DNA of 64,000 nucleotides from Glaciimonas sp. (lineage in GTDB: Bacteria > Pseudomonadota > Gammaproteobacteria > Burkholderiales > Burkholderiaceae_D): the NCBI GenBank assembly GCA_012927625.1, contig JABBOV010000008.1, forward strand, positions 124,001 through 188,000, written 5' to 3'. Made by a program: the position numbers and the translations under genes. Numbering within the stretch: position 1 is the stretch's first letter; each line of letters starts with the position of its first letter. Shown here one piece after another: positions 19,051 to 27,455 of the stretch. Under the pieces are notes generated by a model. That model worked only from the letters and a program-made list of their open reading frames with translations, was not told where the DNA came from and did not search any database.

Positions 19051-19512
19051 ATGAGCCTTTATATGCGTCCAATATGTTTATTGCTTTTCTTGCCTCTGCT
19101 GCTGTCATTGAATAGCCCAGCACATGCGTCTCAAACATGTGCAGGAACGATCAACGAATTGCAAGTTATGCTTGGCAACCAGGCGTTTCCCCTGAAATGG
19201 GAAGAGACCTCGATGGAAGATGGGAAACCTTTGCTGGTCTCAATTTTTGAAAAAAAAGGCACTCTGTTTCTGGAATTCGTCAAAACCAGAGAAGGACTTT
19301 GGGCAGAGAGCGTTGGCGTCATTTGTAAAACAGGCACGGATTTGGAAATCCGGTTTACCGGCGAACAGATTCGCTTGGGGCCGGCTGCCAACTGGATGTT
19401 GCGTTATGCCCTAAAAAGCGGTGGAAAATTTACACTGACTCGGCTTGGGTCAGAGCAGTTGCGCATAGCAACAAGCGGATGGAGTGGGATTTTTTCTCCT
19501 GGAAAAAAATAG
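19051..19512 (+). CDS. Secreted protein of unknown function
   Basis: A 153-residue protein that I do not recognise. From the ATG at 19051 it begins with a typical Sec signal peptide (PICLLLFLPLLLSL, then a likely cut after AHA). The mature part of about 125 residues has two cysteines, possibly a disulfide, and alternates short strands in a pattern like a small beta-barrel. It lies before the PlcP-like phosphoesterase gene with 207 bp between them. Nothing in the sequence ties it to that gene. Confidence 0.6.
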   Translation: MSLYMRPICLLLFLPLLLSLNSPAHASQTCAGTINELQVMLGNQAFPLKWEETSMEDGKPLLVSIFEKKGTLFLEFVKTREGLWAESVGVICKTGTDLEIRFTGEQIRLGPAANWMLRYALKSGGKFTLTRLGSEQLRIATSGWSGIFSPGKK

Positions 19513-19596
19513 ATCGCTACCTGTGAAGCCCTGGCTTTTTTGGCGATAGGCAGTCGATTAAGATGAAACCGACACACATAGGTCTTTCCCAATAAG

Positions 19597-19614
19597 CTGT
19601 AACAATGCTGAAAT
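19597..19614 (+). promoter_or_regulatory. Candidate PHO box upstream of the PlcP-like gene
   Basis: CTGTAAC, four bases, then CTGAAAT: two heptamers with 11-bp periodicity, each matching 5 of 7 positions of the PhoB consensus CTGTCAT. It lies about 106 bp before the phosphoesterase start. The position and spacing fit PhoB control, but a single imperfect match is weak evidence. Confidence 0.4.
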
Positions 19615-19719
19615 ATTTCCATGCAATGATGCCTCCATGGAAAACACAGCCCAAAACACGTATTGCCTTGCACTAAAAAATCATGCCATAGCTGCAACCA
19701 CATCGTCAGCGACGTGACT

Positions 19720-20514
19720 ATGCAACAAGTCCGCTCGATCTTCCTGTCTGACATACACCTGGGTACCAAGGCTTGCCAAGCGCACCATTTGCTTGAGTTT
19801 CTGAAAGAATATTCCTCAGAATATGTGTTCCTGCTCGGCGATATTGTCGACTTGTGGTCAATGAGCCGTGGCGGCGTGCATTGGTCGCTTGCACAGAATA
19901 CGTTCATACAAAAAATGCTGCGACGCGCCAGACATGGGGACAAAATCATTTTCATTCCCGGCAATCATGACGAGGCAATCCGCGAGTATGTCGGCACCTC
20001 ATTTGGCAATATCATGGTGGAGCACGAATACATTCACACTGCAGCAGATGGCCGCAGATATTTGTTGTTGCACGGAGATGAATTCGATCAAGTCACGCGT
20101 CATCACAGATGGATCGCCATTTTGGGCGATAAGTCTTACAACATATTAGTAAATCTCAATATCTATTTATCCTGGTTGCGCCGGACACTCAAACGTCCCG
20201 GTTACTGGTCGCTGGCCGGGTATGCCAAACGCAAAGTAAAGACTGCTGTCAGCTTCATTTTTAGCTTTGAGGATTCCGTCATCCGCCACGCGCGCGAACA
20301 AGGTGTGGATGGTGCGATTTGCGGCCATATCCATTGGCCGGCAATCAAAGAAGTGGATGGCCTGAAATACATCAATTGCGGTGACTGGGTGGACAGTTGC
20401 ACCGCCATCGTTGAGCACCTGGATGGCCGCATGGAGCTCATTCTATGGAATGCAGTACCTAGCGCAAGATCGGCCAGCCCGGCTCAAACCGCACTCCAAA
20501 CACTTGAGAAATAA
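19720..20514 (+). CDS. PlcP-like metallophosphoesterase (LpxH-related)
   Basis: A 264-residue calcineurin-fold protein. Metal-binding residues are D11/H13 (LSDIHLGT), D41 (GDIVDLW), N82-H83-D84 (PGNHDE), H118 (HGDEFD) and H203/H205 (GHIHW). Annotation pipelines tend to call such proteins UDP-2,3-diacylglucosamine diphosphatase. The GDIVDLW form, the ADGRRYLLLHGDEFD block and the neighbours fit better with the PlcP family, which removes phospholipid head groups under phosphate starvation. It abuts dgkA directly and is followed by a GT4 glycosyltransferase, as in plcP-agt loci. I start at the ATG at 19720; an in-frame GTG lies six bases earlier. The PlcP role is inference. Confidence 0.75.
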   Translation: MQQVRSIFLSDIHLGTKACQAHHLLEFLKEYSSEYVFLLGDIVDLWSMSRGGVHWSLAQNTFIQKMLRRARHGDKIIFIPGNHDEAIREYVGTSFGNIMVEHEYIHTAADGRRYLLLHGDEFDQVTRHHRWIAILGDKSYNILVNLNIYLSWLRRTLKRPGYWSLAGYAKRKVKTAVSFIFSFEDSVIRHAREQGVDGAICGHIHWPAIKEVDGLKYINCGDWVDSCTAIVEHLDGRMELILWNAVPSARSASPAQTALQTLEK

Positions 20515-20886
20515 ATGATGGAAAGCCCATACAAAGGAAAAACAGGCGTCAAACGCCTACTCAATGCATTCACCTATTCGTGTGCCGGTCTACAAGAAGC
20601 CTATCGCAATGAAGATGCTTTTCGTCAAGAGATGCTGCTTGCAATCGTTCTAATACCGCTGGCATTTTTTCTAGAGCATGACATGTTCGGCCGCGCGTTG
20701 ATGATCGCTTGCGTGTTATTGCTCCTCATCGTCGAGTTAATTAATTCAGCAATCGAAGCAACCGTGGACCGCATCTCTCTCGACGATCACAGACTCGCCA
20801 AACGCGCGAAAGATATCGGCAGCGCAGCAGTTCTGATTAGCCTTCTCAATCTTTTTATCGTTTGGATGTTGGTCTTGCTGGACTAA
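20515..20886 (+). CDS. dgkA: Diacylglycerol kinase, prokaryotic type
   Basis: A 123-residue small membrane protein with three hydrophobic helices, the size of E. coli DgkA (122). The family signatures EAYRNEDAFRQEM and VELINSAIEATVDRIS, which hold the catalytic glutamates, are intact. It phosphorylates diacylglycerol to phosphatidate. It begins immediately after the stop of the PlcP-like gene, so the two are co-transcribed. In this context it would return diacylglycerol released by PlcP to phospholipid synthesis. Confidence 0.92.
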   Translation: MMESPYKGKTGVKRLLNAFTYSCAGLQEAYRNEDAFRQEMLLAIVLIPLAFFLEHDMFGRALMIACVLLLLIVELINSAIEATVDRISLDDHRLAKRAKDIGSAAVLISLLNLFIVWMLVLLD

Positions 20887-20993
20887 CGTAACGAGAGATA
20901 TTGAACGAGAAATATTCAGCAGCTACTTTAAATAAAATTTAAATTCCCCCGCACCGCCGGGCAAAAAATAGTCATTTTTTAAACATAGTTACT

Positions 20994-22205
20994 ATGAAAA
21001 TCCTGTTTATCTCCGATGTGTATTTTCCGCGCGTGAACGGCGTCTCCACTTCAATAGAAACCTTTCGCCATAACCTGCAAGCACTTGGACACACCGTCCA
21101 TTTAATAGCCCCGGACTATTTGACACCCAGTGCTGACGAAACAAATATCATGCGCGTACCTGCACGCCATTTACCGTTCGACCCCGAAGACCGTCTTATG
21201 CGTTATCAATGGGTGATGCAGCATCTTGAAAAATTACGCAGTGAGCAATACGACATTATTCATATACAAACACCCTTCGTTGCGCATTACTTGGGTACCA
21301 AGTTGGCGCGTTTGCTTGGCATCCCTTGCGTAGAGACTTATCACACTTTTTTTGAAGAATATCTCCACCACTACGTCCCATTTGCACCCAAGAAGGTAAT
21401 GCGTTTTGTCGCAAAGCGATTCTCTCGCCATCAGGGAAATAGTCTGAACGGCATGGTTGTGCCATCGCATCCCATGCTGCATATATTAAAAAATTACGGC
21501 ATCACGACGCATACAGAAGTCATCCCGACGGGTATTGAGCCGGATAGTTTTGTACCGGGGGACCGTGCTGCATTCCGAAAAAAATACGATATTCCACAGG
21601 ACCGACCGGTACTGCTTTTTGTAGGACGGGTTGCACACGAAAAGAACATTGGGTTCTTGATCAAGATAGTTGATCAAGTCAGAAAAGAGATTTCCAACGT
21701 GCTCTTTGTCATCGCGGGAGAGGGCCCGGCGCAAGAAAACCTGAAACTTGAAGCCAAGGAACTGGGACTTCTCGAGAACGTAATGTTTATCGGCTACCTG
21801 GACCGCCATACAGAATTGAACAGTTGCTATCGCGCCGCAGACATTTTTGTATTCGCATCGCGAACAGAAACACAGGGACTAGTTTTACTTGAAGCCATGG
21901 CGCAAGGCGTGCCCGTCGTCTCTACCGCAGAACTGGGGACGCGCGATGTATTGCAGGAAGGCTTGGGGGTATGGATTGCACAGGAAGAGTTGATAGACTT
22001 TGCCGGTAAAGTCGTCAAGATGTTAAACGATGCTGAACTGCGCAAAGATTTGGGTGAGGCTGGTTGTGGCTATGCGCAGAAATGGTCGGCTAGCAAACAA
22101 GCGCAACGGATGCTGCTGTTCTACCGCTCTGTTCTAAACCCTTCTGAATTGCGCGAAAACAACGGTCTTGGCTCTATCGCGGTACGCAAAACAGGTAATG
22201 AATGA
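20994..22205 (+). CDS. GT4-family glycosyltransferase (candidate lipid glycosyltransferase)
   Basis: A 403-residue retaining glycosyltransferase of the GT-B fold. It begins MKILFISDVYFPRVNGVS, has FVGRVAHEKNI at the start of the second Rossmann domain and an EAMAQGVPVVST block with the sugar-nucleotide binding glutamates. Relatives include mannosyl- or glucosyl-transferases acting on diacylglycerol (MgtA, Agt). It lies 107 bp after dgkA on the same strand. Together with PlcP and DgkA this suggests synthesis of glycosylated diacylglycerol, but other acceptors cannot be excluded. Confidence 0.82.
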   Translation: MKILFISDVYFPRVNGVSTSIETFRHNLQALGHTVHLIAPDYLTPSADETNIMRVPARHLPFDPEDRLMRYQWVMQHLEKLRSEQYDIIHIQTPFVAHYLGTKLARLLGIPCVETYHTFFEEYLHHYVPFAPKKVMRFVAKRFSRHQGNSLNGMVVPSHPMLHILKNYGITTHTEVIPTGIEPDSFVPGDRAAFRKKYDIPQDRPVLLFVGRVAHEKNIGFLIKIVDQVRKEISNVLFVIAGEGPAQENLKLEAKELGLLENVMFIGYLDRHTELNSCYRAADIFVFASRTETQGLVLLEAMAQGVPVVSTAELGTRDVLQEGLGVWIAQEELIDFAGKVVKMLNDAELRKDLGEAGCGYAQKWSASKQAQRMLLFYRSVLNPSELRENNGLGSIAVRKTGNE

Positions 22206-22339
22206 GCACTGCAGGTAACCGCAAGAATGAATATTTTCACTCTCTGTGGCATGTCAAAAAAGCCAAAAAAATGATAGTGCCTTTGACGCTGATTAGTAGA
22301 ACGTATTGGGCTCTGATTAACACTTAGGCATTGCGCCGA

Positions 22340-23680
22340 TTAGAACGCGTACAACTCCGGAAAATCCAGGATTGTGCGCAATGCTTCCAGCGCAGTTTGT
22401 ATTTCTAACGCCAGCATCGGGTCGGCCAAATCGTCGGGCGACAGCCGGTCGCGATAATGCTTTTCGACCCAAGCCACCAGACTAGCATATAGGCCCTCAG
22501 TCATGATCACGCCCTGGTGCATCGCTGCTGCTTCGGCATCGGTCAGCGCCACCCGCAAGCGCAGGCAGGCCGGGCCGCCGCCGTTGCGCATGCTTTGACG
22601 CAAATCGAAACTGATCAATTCGTCAATTGGCCCGCCACCAGCAACCAAGTCTTGCAGATAGCGTGCGACTGCCGGGTTTTCCTGGCATTCCTGCGGCACC
22701 ACCAGCACCATGCGGCCATCCTGTTTTGACAGCAACTGGCTATTGAACAAGTAACTCGATACCGCGTCAGTGACCGAGACTTGCGCGCTATCGACCCGTA
22801 TCGGCTGCAATTGCGCGCCGGTATCGGCCAGCGCGATGTGTAGCGCAGCGATAGTGGCGGATTCGTCCAGGAAAGCTTGCTGGTGATAGAACAGCACTGT
22901 GCCATTGCCGACCGCGATCACGTCGTTATGGAATACGCCTTGATCGATCACCGCAGGGTTCTGTTGAACATATACGGTGCGCTGCGGTTGCAGGCCGTGC
23001 AACCGCGCTACCGCCTGACTGGCCTCCAGCGTTTGTCGTGCTGGAAAACGTTGCGGAGCCGCCGCCGCGGAATCGAACTCGGCCCTGCCATACACGAACA
23101 TTTCTACTGCGCCGGCGCCATGCGCAGTGCACAGCCGGGTGTGGTTGGCCGCCCCTTCATCCCCAAATGCCGGAGTGCCAGGCAATGCGTCATGCACCGC
23201 GAAGCGCGCACACTCCTTGAAAATTGCGCGCAGGGTACGGGCGGTTTGGGTCTGCTCATAAGAACGGTGCAACTTGCTGTTCAGGTTGGCGACGGTGAAA
23301 TGCACGCGGTGGTCCAGGGTGTCGGCCGACGGACTGACCGTAGCCGCATTCGCGCTCCACATCGGTGCGGCCGAATAGGCGCAGGCCAGAATCACCGGAG
23401 CTTCTTTGGCGGCGCGCGCCAGCACATCGGCATCGCTGCCGCCAAAGCCGATACTGCGCAAGAGTCTGAAATCGGGCCGCAGTTGCGGCGGCAGCACTGC
23501 CTGGGCGAAACCACGCGCCGCGAGTGCGCGCATCTTGGCCAAACCCTGCAAAGCCGCCTGCTTCGGATTAGACGCGCTCTTGACATTATTGAACGAAGCA
23601 ACATTGCCAAACGACAGGCCGGCGTAATTGTGCGAAGGACCGACCAGGCCGTCAAAATTGAATTCGCGTGTGGTGTGCAT
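22340..23680 (-). CDS. astB: N-succinylarginine dihydrolase AstB
   Basis: A 446-residue enzyme of the guanidino-group hydrolase superfamily that converts N-succinylarginine to N-succinylornithine, CO2 and ammonia. It begins with the typical [18 protein letters not shown]. The HND motif ([12 protein letters not shown]) and the C-terminal [12 protein letters not shown] with the catalytic cysteine are present. It is the last gene of the ast operon, 164 bp after astD, a gap that holds a palindrome and a duplicated fragment. No astE follows it. Confidence 0.95.
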   Translation of the reverse strand: MHTTREFNFDGLVGPSHNYAGLSFGNVASFNNVKSASNPKQAALQGLAKMRALAARGFAQAVLPPQLRPDFRLLRSIGFGGSDADVLARAAKEAPVILACAYSAAPMWSANAATVSPSADTLDHRVHFTVANLNSKLHRSYEQTQTARTLRAIFKECARFAVHDALPGTPAFGDEGAANHTRLCTAHGAGAVEMFVYGRAEFDSAAAAPQRFPARQTLEASQAVARLHGLQPQRTVYVQQNPAVIDQGVFHNDVIAVGNGTVLFYHQQAFLDESATIAALHIALADTGAQLQPIRVDSAQVSVTDAVSSYLFNSQLLSKQDGRMVLVVPQECQENPAVARYLQDLVAGGGPIDELISFDLRQSMRNGGGPACLRLRVALTDAEAAAMHQGVIMTEGLYASLVAWVEKHYRDRLSPDDLADPMLALEIQTALEALRTILDFPELYAF

Positions 23681-23707
23681 GATTTTTCGGCCTGTCTGCG
23701 TATGTAA

Positions 23708-23869
23708 TTAGAAATGTACACCCGGCGACAGCAGGTAGGGCGGGTGCAACCCGCGTGCATTCTCAGTTACTTGTCTTCCCAATTCGGCGCGGGTTGCACC
23801 CGCCCTACTTTGTTTTTCGCGGTCCGAATTTTTCATTCGAAATTTTAGAAATGTAAACCCGGCGACAGC
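23708..23869. repeat. 25-bp direct repeat duplicating the end of astD
   Basis: The bases 23845-23869, which encode the last astD residues LSPGLHF and the stop, recur at 23708-23732 with one mismatch (the copy would read LSPGVHF and stop). The repeats flank a palindromic element at 23735-23808. This looks like an insertion that duplicated the gene's 3' end. Confidence 0.7.
23735..23808. repeat. Palindromic repeat element (21-bp perfect arms)
   Basis: GTAGGGCGGGTGCAACCCGC plus one G (23735-23755) is the exact reverse complement of 23788-23808, with 32 bp between. GTAGGGCGGGTGCAACCCGC-type sequences are widespread repeats in proteobacterial genomes. As RNA it would form a very stable hairpin between astD and astB and could reduce downstream expression. 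Confidence 0.75.
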
Positions 23870-25311
23870 TTTTGCGGCATTTCGAGCGTGGCATTCTCGA
23901 TTGACGCTACCGGATACGCGCAATAATCTGCGGCGTAATACGCACTCGGACGATGGTTGCCGGATTTGCCGTTACCGCCAAACGGTGCAGTACTGGCGGC
24001 ACCTGTGGTCGGTCGGTTCCAGTTGACGATGCCGGCCCGAACACTGCTTAAAAACTGTTCCCACAGCGCCGCATCGTCTGACAGCAAGCCGGCGGCCAAG
24101 CCGTATTCGGTCGCGTTCGCCGCTTCCAGCGCAGCATCAAAACTAGCCACGCGCACCACTTGCAGCAAGGGGCCGAACCATTCTTCATCAGGTACTTCTT
24201 TGGCATCGGTAACATCGACGATGCCGGGCGAGAGGAAGCCGGTATTTTTGGCGAGCTGGCGCATTTCCAGTAGCACGTTGCCGCCACGCGTCACCAAATC
24301 GGCTTGCGCGGTGAGTAGTTTTTCTGCGATTTTTGCCGACACGACCGGGCCCATGAACGGGGCCGGCGACGCATCCGAGGCACCGACCGTGATCTTGCCG
24401 GCGACTTCAATCAAGCGCGTAATGAAGGCGTGGCCGCGGGCGGAATCCTCGACGATCAAACGCCGCGCACAAGTGCAACGCTGGCCGGCGCTGACGAATG
24501 CCGAAAAAATCGCGTGATGCACGGCTGCATCGATATCCTGCACATCCCACACCACCAGCGCATTGTTGCCGCCCATTTCCAGCGCCAGCATCTTGCCCGG
24601 CTGACCGGCGAACTGGCGATGCAAAATAGCGCCAACCTGATAGCTGCCGGTAAACAGCACGCCGTCGAGTTGCGGATGTTGCGATAAAGCCTCGCCGGTG
24701 GCGCGACCGCCGTTGATCAGGTTCAGCACGCCATCCGGCAAGCCAGCCTGAACCCACAGGGCGACCGTTTTGATCGCGGTTTGCGGCGCATATTCGCTCG
24801 GCTTGAAGACGATGGCATTGCCGGCGATCAGGGCTGGCACGATGTGGCCGTTGGGCAGATGGCCGGGGAAATTGTAAGGGCCAAGCACGCCGAACACGCC
24901 GTGCGGCCGATGTCGCAATACCGCGCTGCCGTCGGCTACCGCCGCTTGCATCTGACCGGTGCGCGCTTGGTAGGACTGCAGCGAAATATCGATCTTACCA
25001 GCCATGCTGGCAACTTCGGTGCGTGCTTCCCACAGCGGCTTGCCGACTTCCAGCGCAATCAGACCAGCTAATTCTTCCGCATTTTCTTTCAGCAGATCGC
25101 GAAAACGCTGGCAGACTGCAATGCGCGTTTGCAGCGGGGTGCGCGACCAAAGTTGGAAACCGGCACGGGCCGACTGGCAGGCACTATTGACGTCGGCAGC
25201 ACTCGCCGCCGCACCGCTCCAGAGCGTATCGCCATTGGCGGGATTAATAACAGTAAATACCGGGCCTTGGCCGCAGAGCCACTGGCCGTTGATGAAATGC
25301 GCTGACATCAT
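23845..25311 (-). CDS. astD: N-succinylglutamate-semialdehyde dehydrogenase AstD
   Basis: A 488-residue aldehyde dehydrogenase that oxidises succinylglutamate semialdehyde with NAD. The catalytic cysteine is in SAGQRCTCARR and the general-base glutamate in LEMGGNN. FNGPYNFPGHLPNGH-type residues near position 155 (here GPYNFPGHLPNGHI) are typical of AstD. It overlaps the preceding aruG-like gene by four bases. The extreme C-terminus is duplicated downstream at 23708-23732. Confidence 0.95.
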   Translation of the reverse strand: MMSAHFINGQWLCGQGPVFTVINPANGDTLWSGAAASAADVNSACQSARAGFQLWSRTPLQTRIAVCQRFRDLLKENAEELAGLIALEVGKPLWEARTEVASMAGKIDISLQSYQARTGQMQAAVADGSAVLRHRPHGVFGVLGPYNFPGHLPNGHIVPALIAGNAIVFKPSEYAPQTAIKTVALWVQAGLPDGVLNLINGGRATGEALSQHPQLDGVLFTGSYQVGAILHRQFAGQPGKMLALEMGGNNALVVWDVQDIDAAVHHAIFSAFVSAGQRCTCARRLIVEDSARGHAFITRLIEVAGKITVGASDASPAPFMGPVVSAKIAEKLLTAQADLVTRGGNVLLEMRQLAKNTGFLSPGIVDVTDAKEVPDEEWFGPLLQVVRVASFDAALEAANATEYGLAAGLLSDDAALWEQFLSSVRAGIVNWNRPTTGAASTAPFGGNGKSGNHRPSAYYAADYCAYPVASIENATLEMPQKLSPGLHF

Positions 25312-26369
25312 GAATTTTTCCTGGCGTTAAGTGTCATGGTGCGAACCGGATCGCCAATACGGCAGGCCAGCAGTTCCCGCTCGGATGCGCAGAGGGCAAT
25401 ACGGGCCGATTGAGATTGCGCTGGCGTTGGTGAGACGATGATGCGGAAGTCGGGCAATACGGTGTTGGAAACCAGCACCGGATTAGCAACCACCTCAGTA
25501 GACTCAGCGACCTCAGTGCCGTTTTCCGCTGTCGGCTCGATGATGGCAAGTACGCTTTCGCGCAGGGCGCGCAACTCGCGCACTCTGGCTTGCAGCACCG
25601 GCCCGGCGTCGAAAATATCGACATAACCTTCGTAATACATGCCTTCTTGCTCCAGCAACCGGCGCGCCGGCGCAGTGGCGACATGCACGCGACCAATTAC
25701 TTCCTGCGCTTCTTGCGGCAGATAAGCGACATACAGCGGATAGCGTGGCATCAGTTCGGCGATGAACGATTTCTTGCCCAGGCTGGTCAAGTCATCGACA
25801 TGATTGAAATCCATCTTGAAAAAATGCCGTCCCAGGCTTTCATAGAACGGCGAAGTACCGTCTGGATGCTGGAATCCGCGCATTTCGGCGATTACCTTGG
25901 CATTGAACAAATGCGGGAATTGGGCAATGAACAGCAGCCGGCTTTTCGACAGCAGCTTGCCGTTGGTGCCGCCGCGATAATCAGGATGCAGGAACAGCGA
26001 ACACAGTTCGGTAGCGCCGGTCAGGTCATTCGACAGGTACAGCGTTTCCATCTTGGTAAAAACGCCCAACTCCCGGCTTGAATGCACCAAAGTGCCGATC
26101 CGGTAGTTATAGAACGGCTCTTCCAGCCCGACCGCGCTCTTGATGGCGCAAATACCGGCCAGCCGGCCAGTACGAGTATCTTCCATTACAAATACATAAT
26201 CGCGCTGGGTCGGTGCGATTTGCTCGGCAAACGAGGCGCAGGCGATTTCCAGCCGCTGCCCCAACATCTTGCGATCCGGCTTCAACGTCGTCATACCGCT
26301 ACCGACCTGGCTGGCCAGCTCCAGCATCCCATCCAGATCGGATTCATTAACAGCGCGTACCACTAACAT
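25308..26369 (-). CDS. aruG: Arginine N-succinyltransferase, beta-type subunit
   Basis: A 353-residue AstA-family enzyme that transfers succinyl from succinyl-CoA to arginine, the first step of the pathway. The start is set at the ATG at 26369 (MLVVRAVNESDLDGML), where family members begin; longer frames would run into the upstream gene. The canonical stretches LFLHPDYRGGTNGKLLS and EGYVDIFDAGP are intact. It is the second of two tandem AstA paralogues, as in Pseudomonas aruF-aruG. Assignment of alpha and beta follows gene order. Confidence 0.9.
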   Translation of the reverse strand: MLVVRAVNESDLDGMLELASQVGSGMTTLKPDRKMLGQRLEIACASFAEQIAPTQRDYVFVMEDTRTGRLAGICAIKSAVGLEEPFYNYRIGTLVHSSRELGVFTKMETLYLSNDLTGATELCSLFLHPDYRGGTNGKLLSKSRLLFIAQFPHLFNAKVIAEMRGFQHPDGTSPFYESLGRHFFKMDFNHVDDLTSLGKKSFIAELMPRYPLYVAYLPQEAQEVIGRVHVATAPARRLLEQEGMYYEGYVDIFDAGPVLQARVRELRALRESVLAIIEPTAENGTEVAESTEVVANPVLVSNTVLPDFRIIVSPTPAQSQSARIALCASERELLACRIGDPVRTMTLNARKNS

Positions 26370-26377
26370 TCCCAACC

Positions 26378-27424
26378 TCACAATCTGACACATAAAACGG
26401 GTTCGCCAACAGCCAGCTTCAGGCTTTTTAGCACCTGCGGCGGCAGCCGGGGACCAGCGGCATGTTCCAGCGGCGCACAATCGAACAGAGTGGCGCGAAA
26501 ATCATTTTCTCTAGCGGTTGCCAGCAGATACGTGACACTCGCCGCGCCAGCCAAAGCGTCGTTTGCGTCAGCTTGTTCATACGCTGCCACCGGACGCACA
26601 AACGACGCCGAAAACGAACGCAACGCGTGCTTGTGCGCCTGCATGATCGGGCCGCCGTCAAAGATATCGATATATTCGTCCGGCTCGAAACCTTCTTCGG
26701 TCAGTAGCCGAAACGGCAGCTCGCCTTCTGGATGGATTTGCCCCATCACCGCTTGCGCGTCGCCTGGCAATAGCGGCACATACACCGGGTAATGCGGCAT
26801 CAGTTCAACGATCAGGGTGCGATTGCGGGCGCCATCGATTAAGCGTTCCGCTTCCAGAAAATCCATCTGAAAAAATTTACGCCCCAGCGCCTCCCAAAAC
26901 GGCGATTGCGCATGGCTGTCGGTAATGCCGGCCAGCGACACGAAGAAGCTGTCGCCGAAACGCTGCGGCAGAACCGCCGCAAACAACAACCGGGCCCGCG
27001 ACAACAGCGCCGCTTCCTGGCCGCAGTTGCCCCAGCCGCGCACGAAAAAACCCGACAGTTGCGAATGACTGGTCAACTCGGAGCAGAGCGTCAGCGCATG
27101 CACGCTATGGCTGATATTGAGATCGCGCGAGACTTGCTGCATAACGTCGTTGCGAAATGCGAAATACGTGCCGTTGGAGCCGGCAGTGGCGGAAATCGCT
27201 GCAGTGCCGGCGATCGACTGATCCAGCGTCGAAACCAGCACGAACATGTACGATTCTTCGCTCGGTATCACCACCGGCGTCGCAAAGGATGCGATGGAAC
27301 GCTCGACTGCGCGCACGATCGCTGCCCGTGTTCTGGGTAGCGTATGCACACCCGGCGAAGCGACTGTCGCCAACGACGCAAGCGCTGCAATATCGGAAAT
27401 CTCTACCGGCCGCACAATGTACAT
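26378..27424 (-). CDS. aruF: Arginine N-succinyltransferase, alpha-type subunit
   Basis: A 348-residue AstA-family paralogue starting at the ATG at 27424 (MYIVRPVEISDIAAL). It keeps DEYIDIFDGGP and the overall fold. Where the paralogue has LHPDYRGG, it reads VRGWGNCGQEA, so the acyl-CoA-binding stretch is changed and this subunit may be less active or regulatory. It ends eight bases before the aruG start. By analogy with Pseudomonas the two form a hetero-oligomer acting on arginine and ornithine. Confidence 0.88.
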   Translation of the reverse strand: MYIVRPVEISDIAALASLATVASPGVHTLPRTRAAIVRAVERSIASFATPVVIPSEESYMFVLVSTLDQSIAGTAAISATAGSNGTYFAFRNDVMQQVSRDLNISHSVHALTLCSELTSHSQLSGFFVRGWGNCGQEAALLSRARLLFAAVLPQRFGDSFFVSLAGITDSHAQSPFWEALGRKFFQMDFLEAERLIDGARNRTLIVELMPHYPVYVPLLPGDAQAVMGQIHPEGELPFRLLTEEGFEPDEYIDIFDGGPIMQAHKHALRSFSASFVRPVAAYEQADANDALAGAASVTYLLATARENDFRATLFDCAPLEHAAGPRLPPQVLKSLKLAVGEPVLCVRL

Positions 27425-27455
27425 AGGCTGCTCCGATCTGATCAAAGGCATGGCG

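Noticed and set aside
19720-20514. Calling this gene LpxH (UDP-2,3-diacylglucosamine diphosphatase).
   Set aside because: The metal motifs fit both families, but the GDIVDLW form and the dgkA/GT4 neighbours favour a PlcP-like enzyme; the name lpxH would be misleading.
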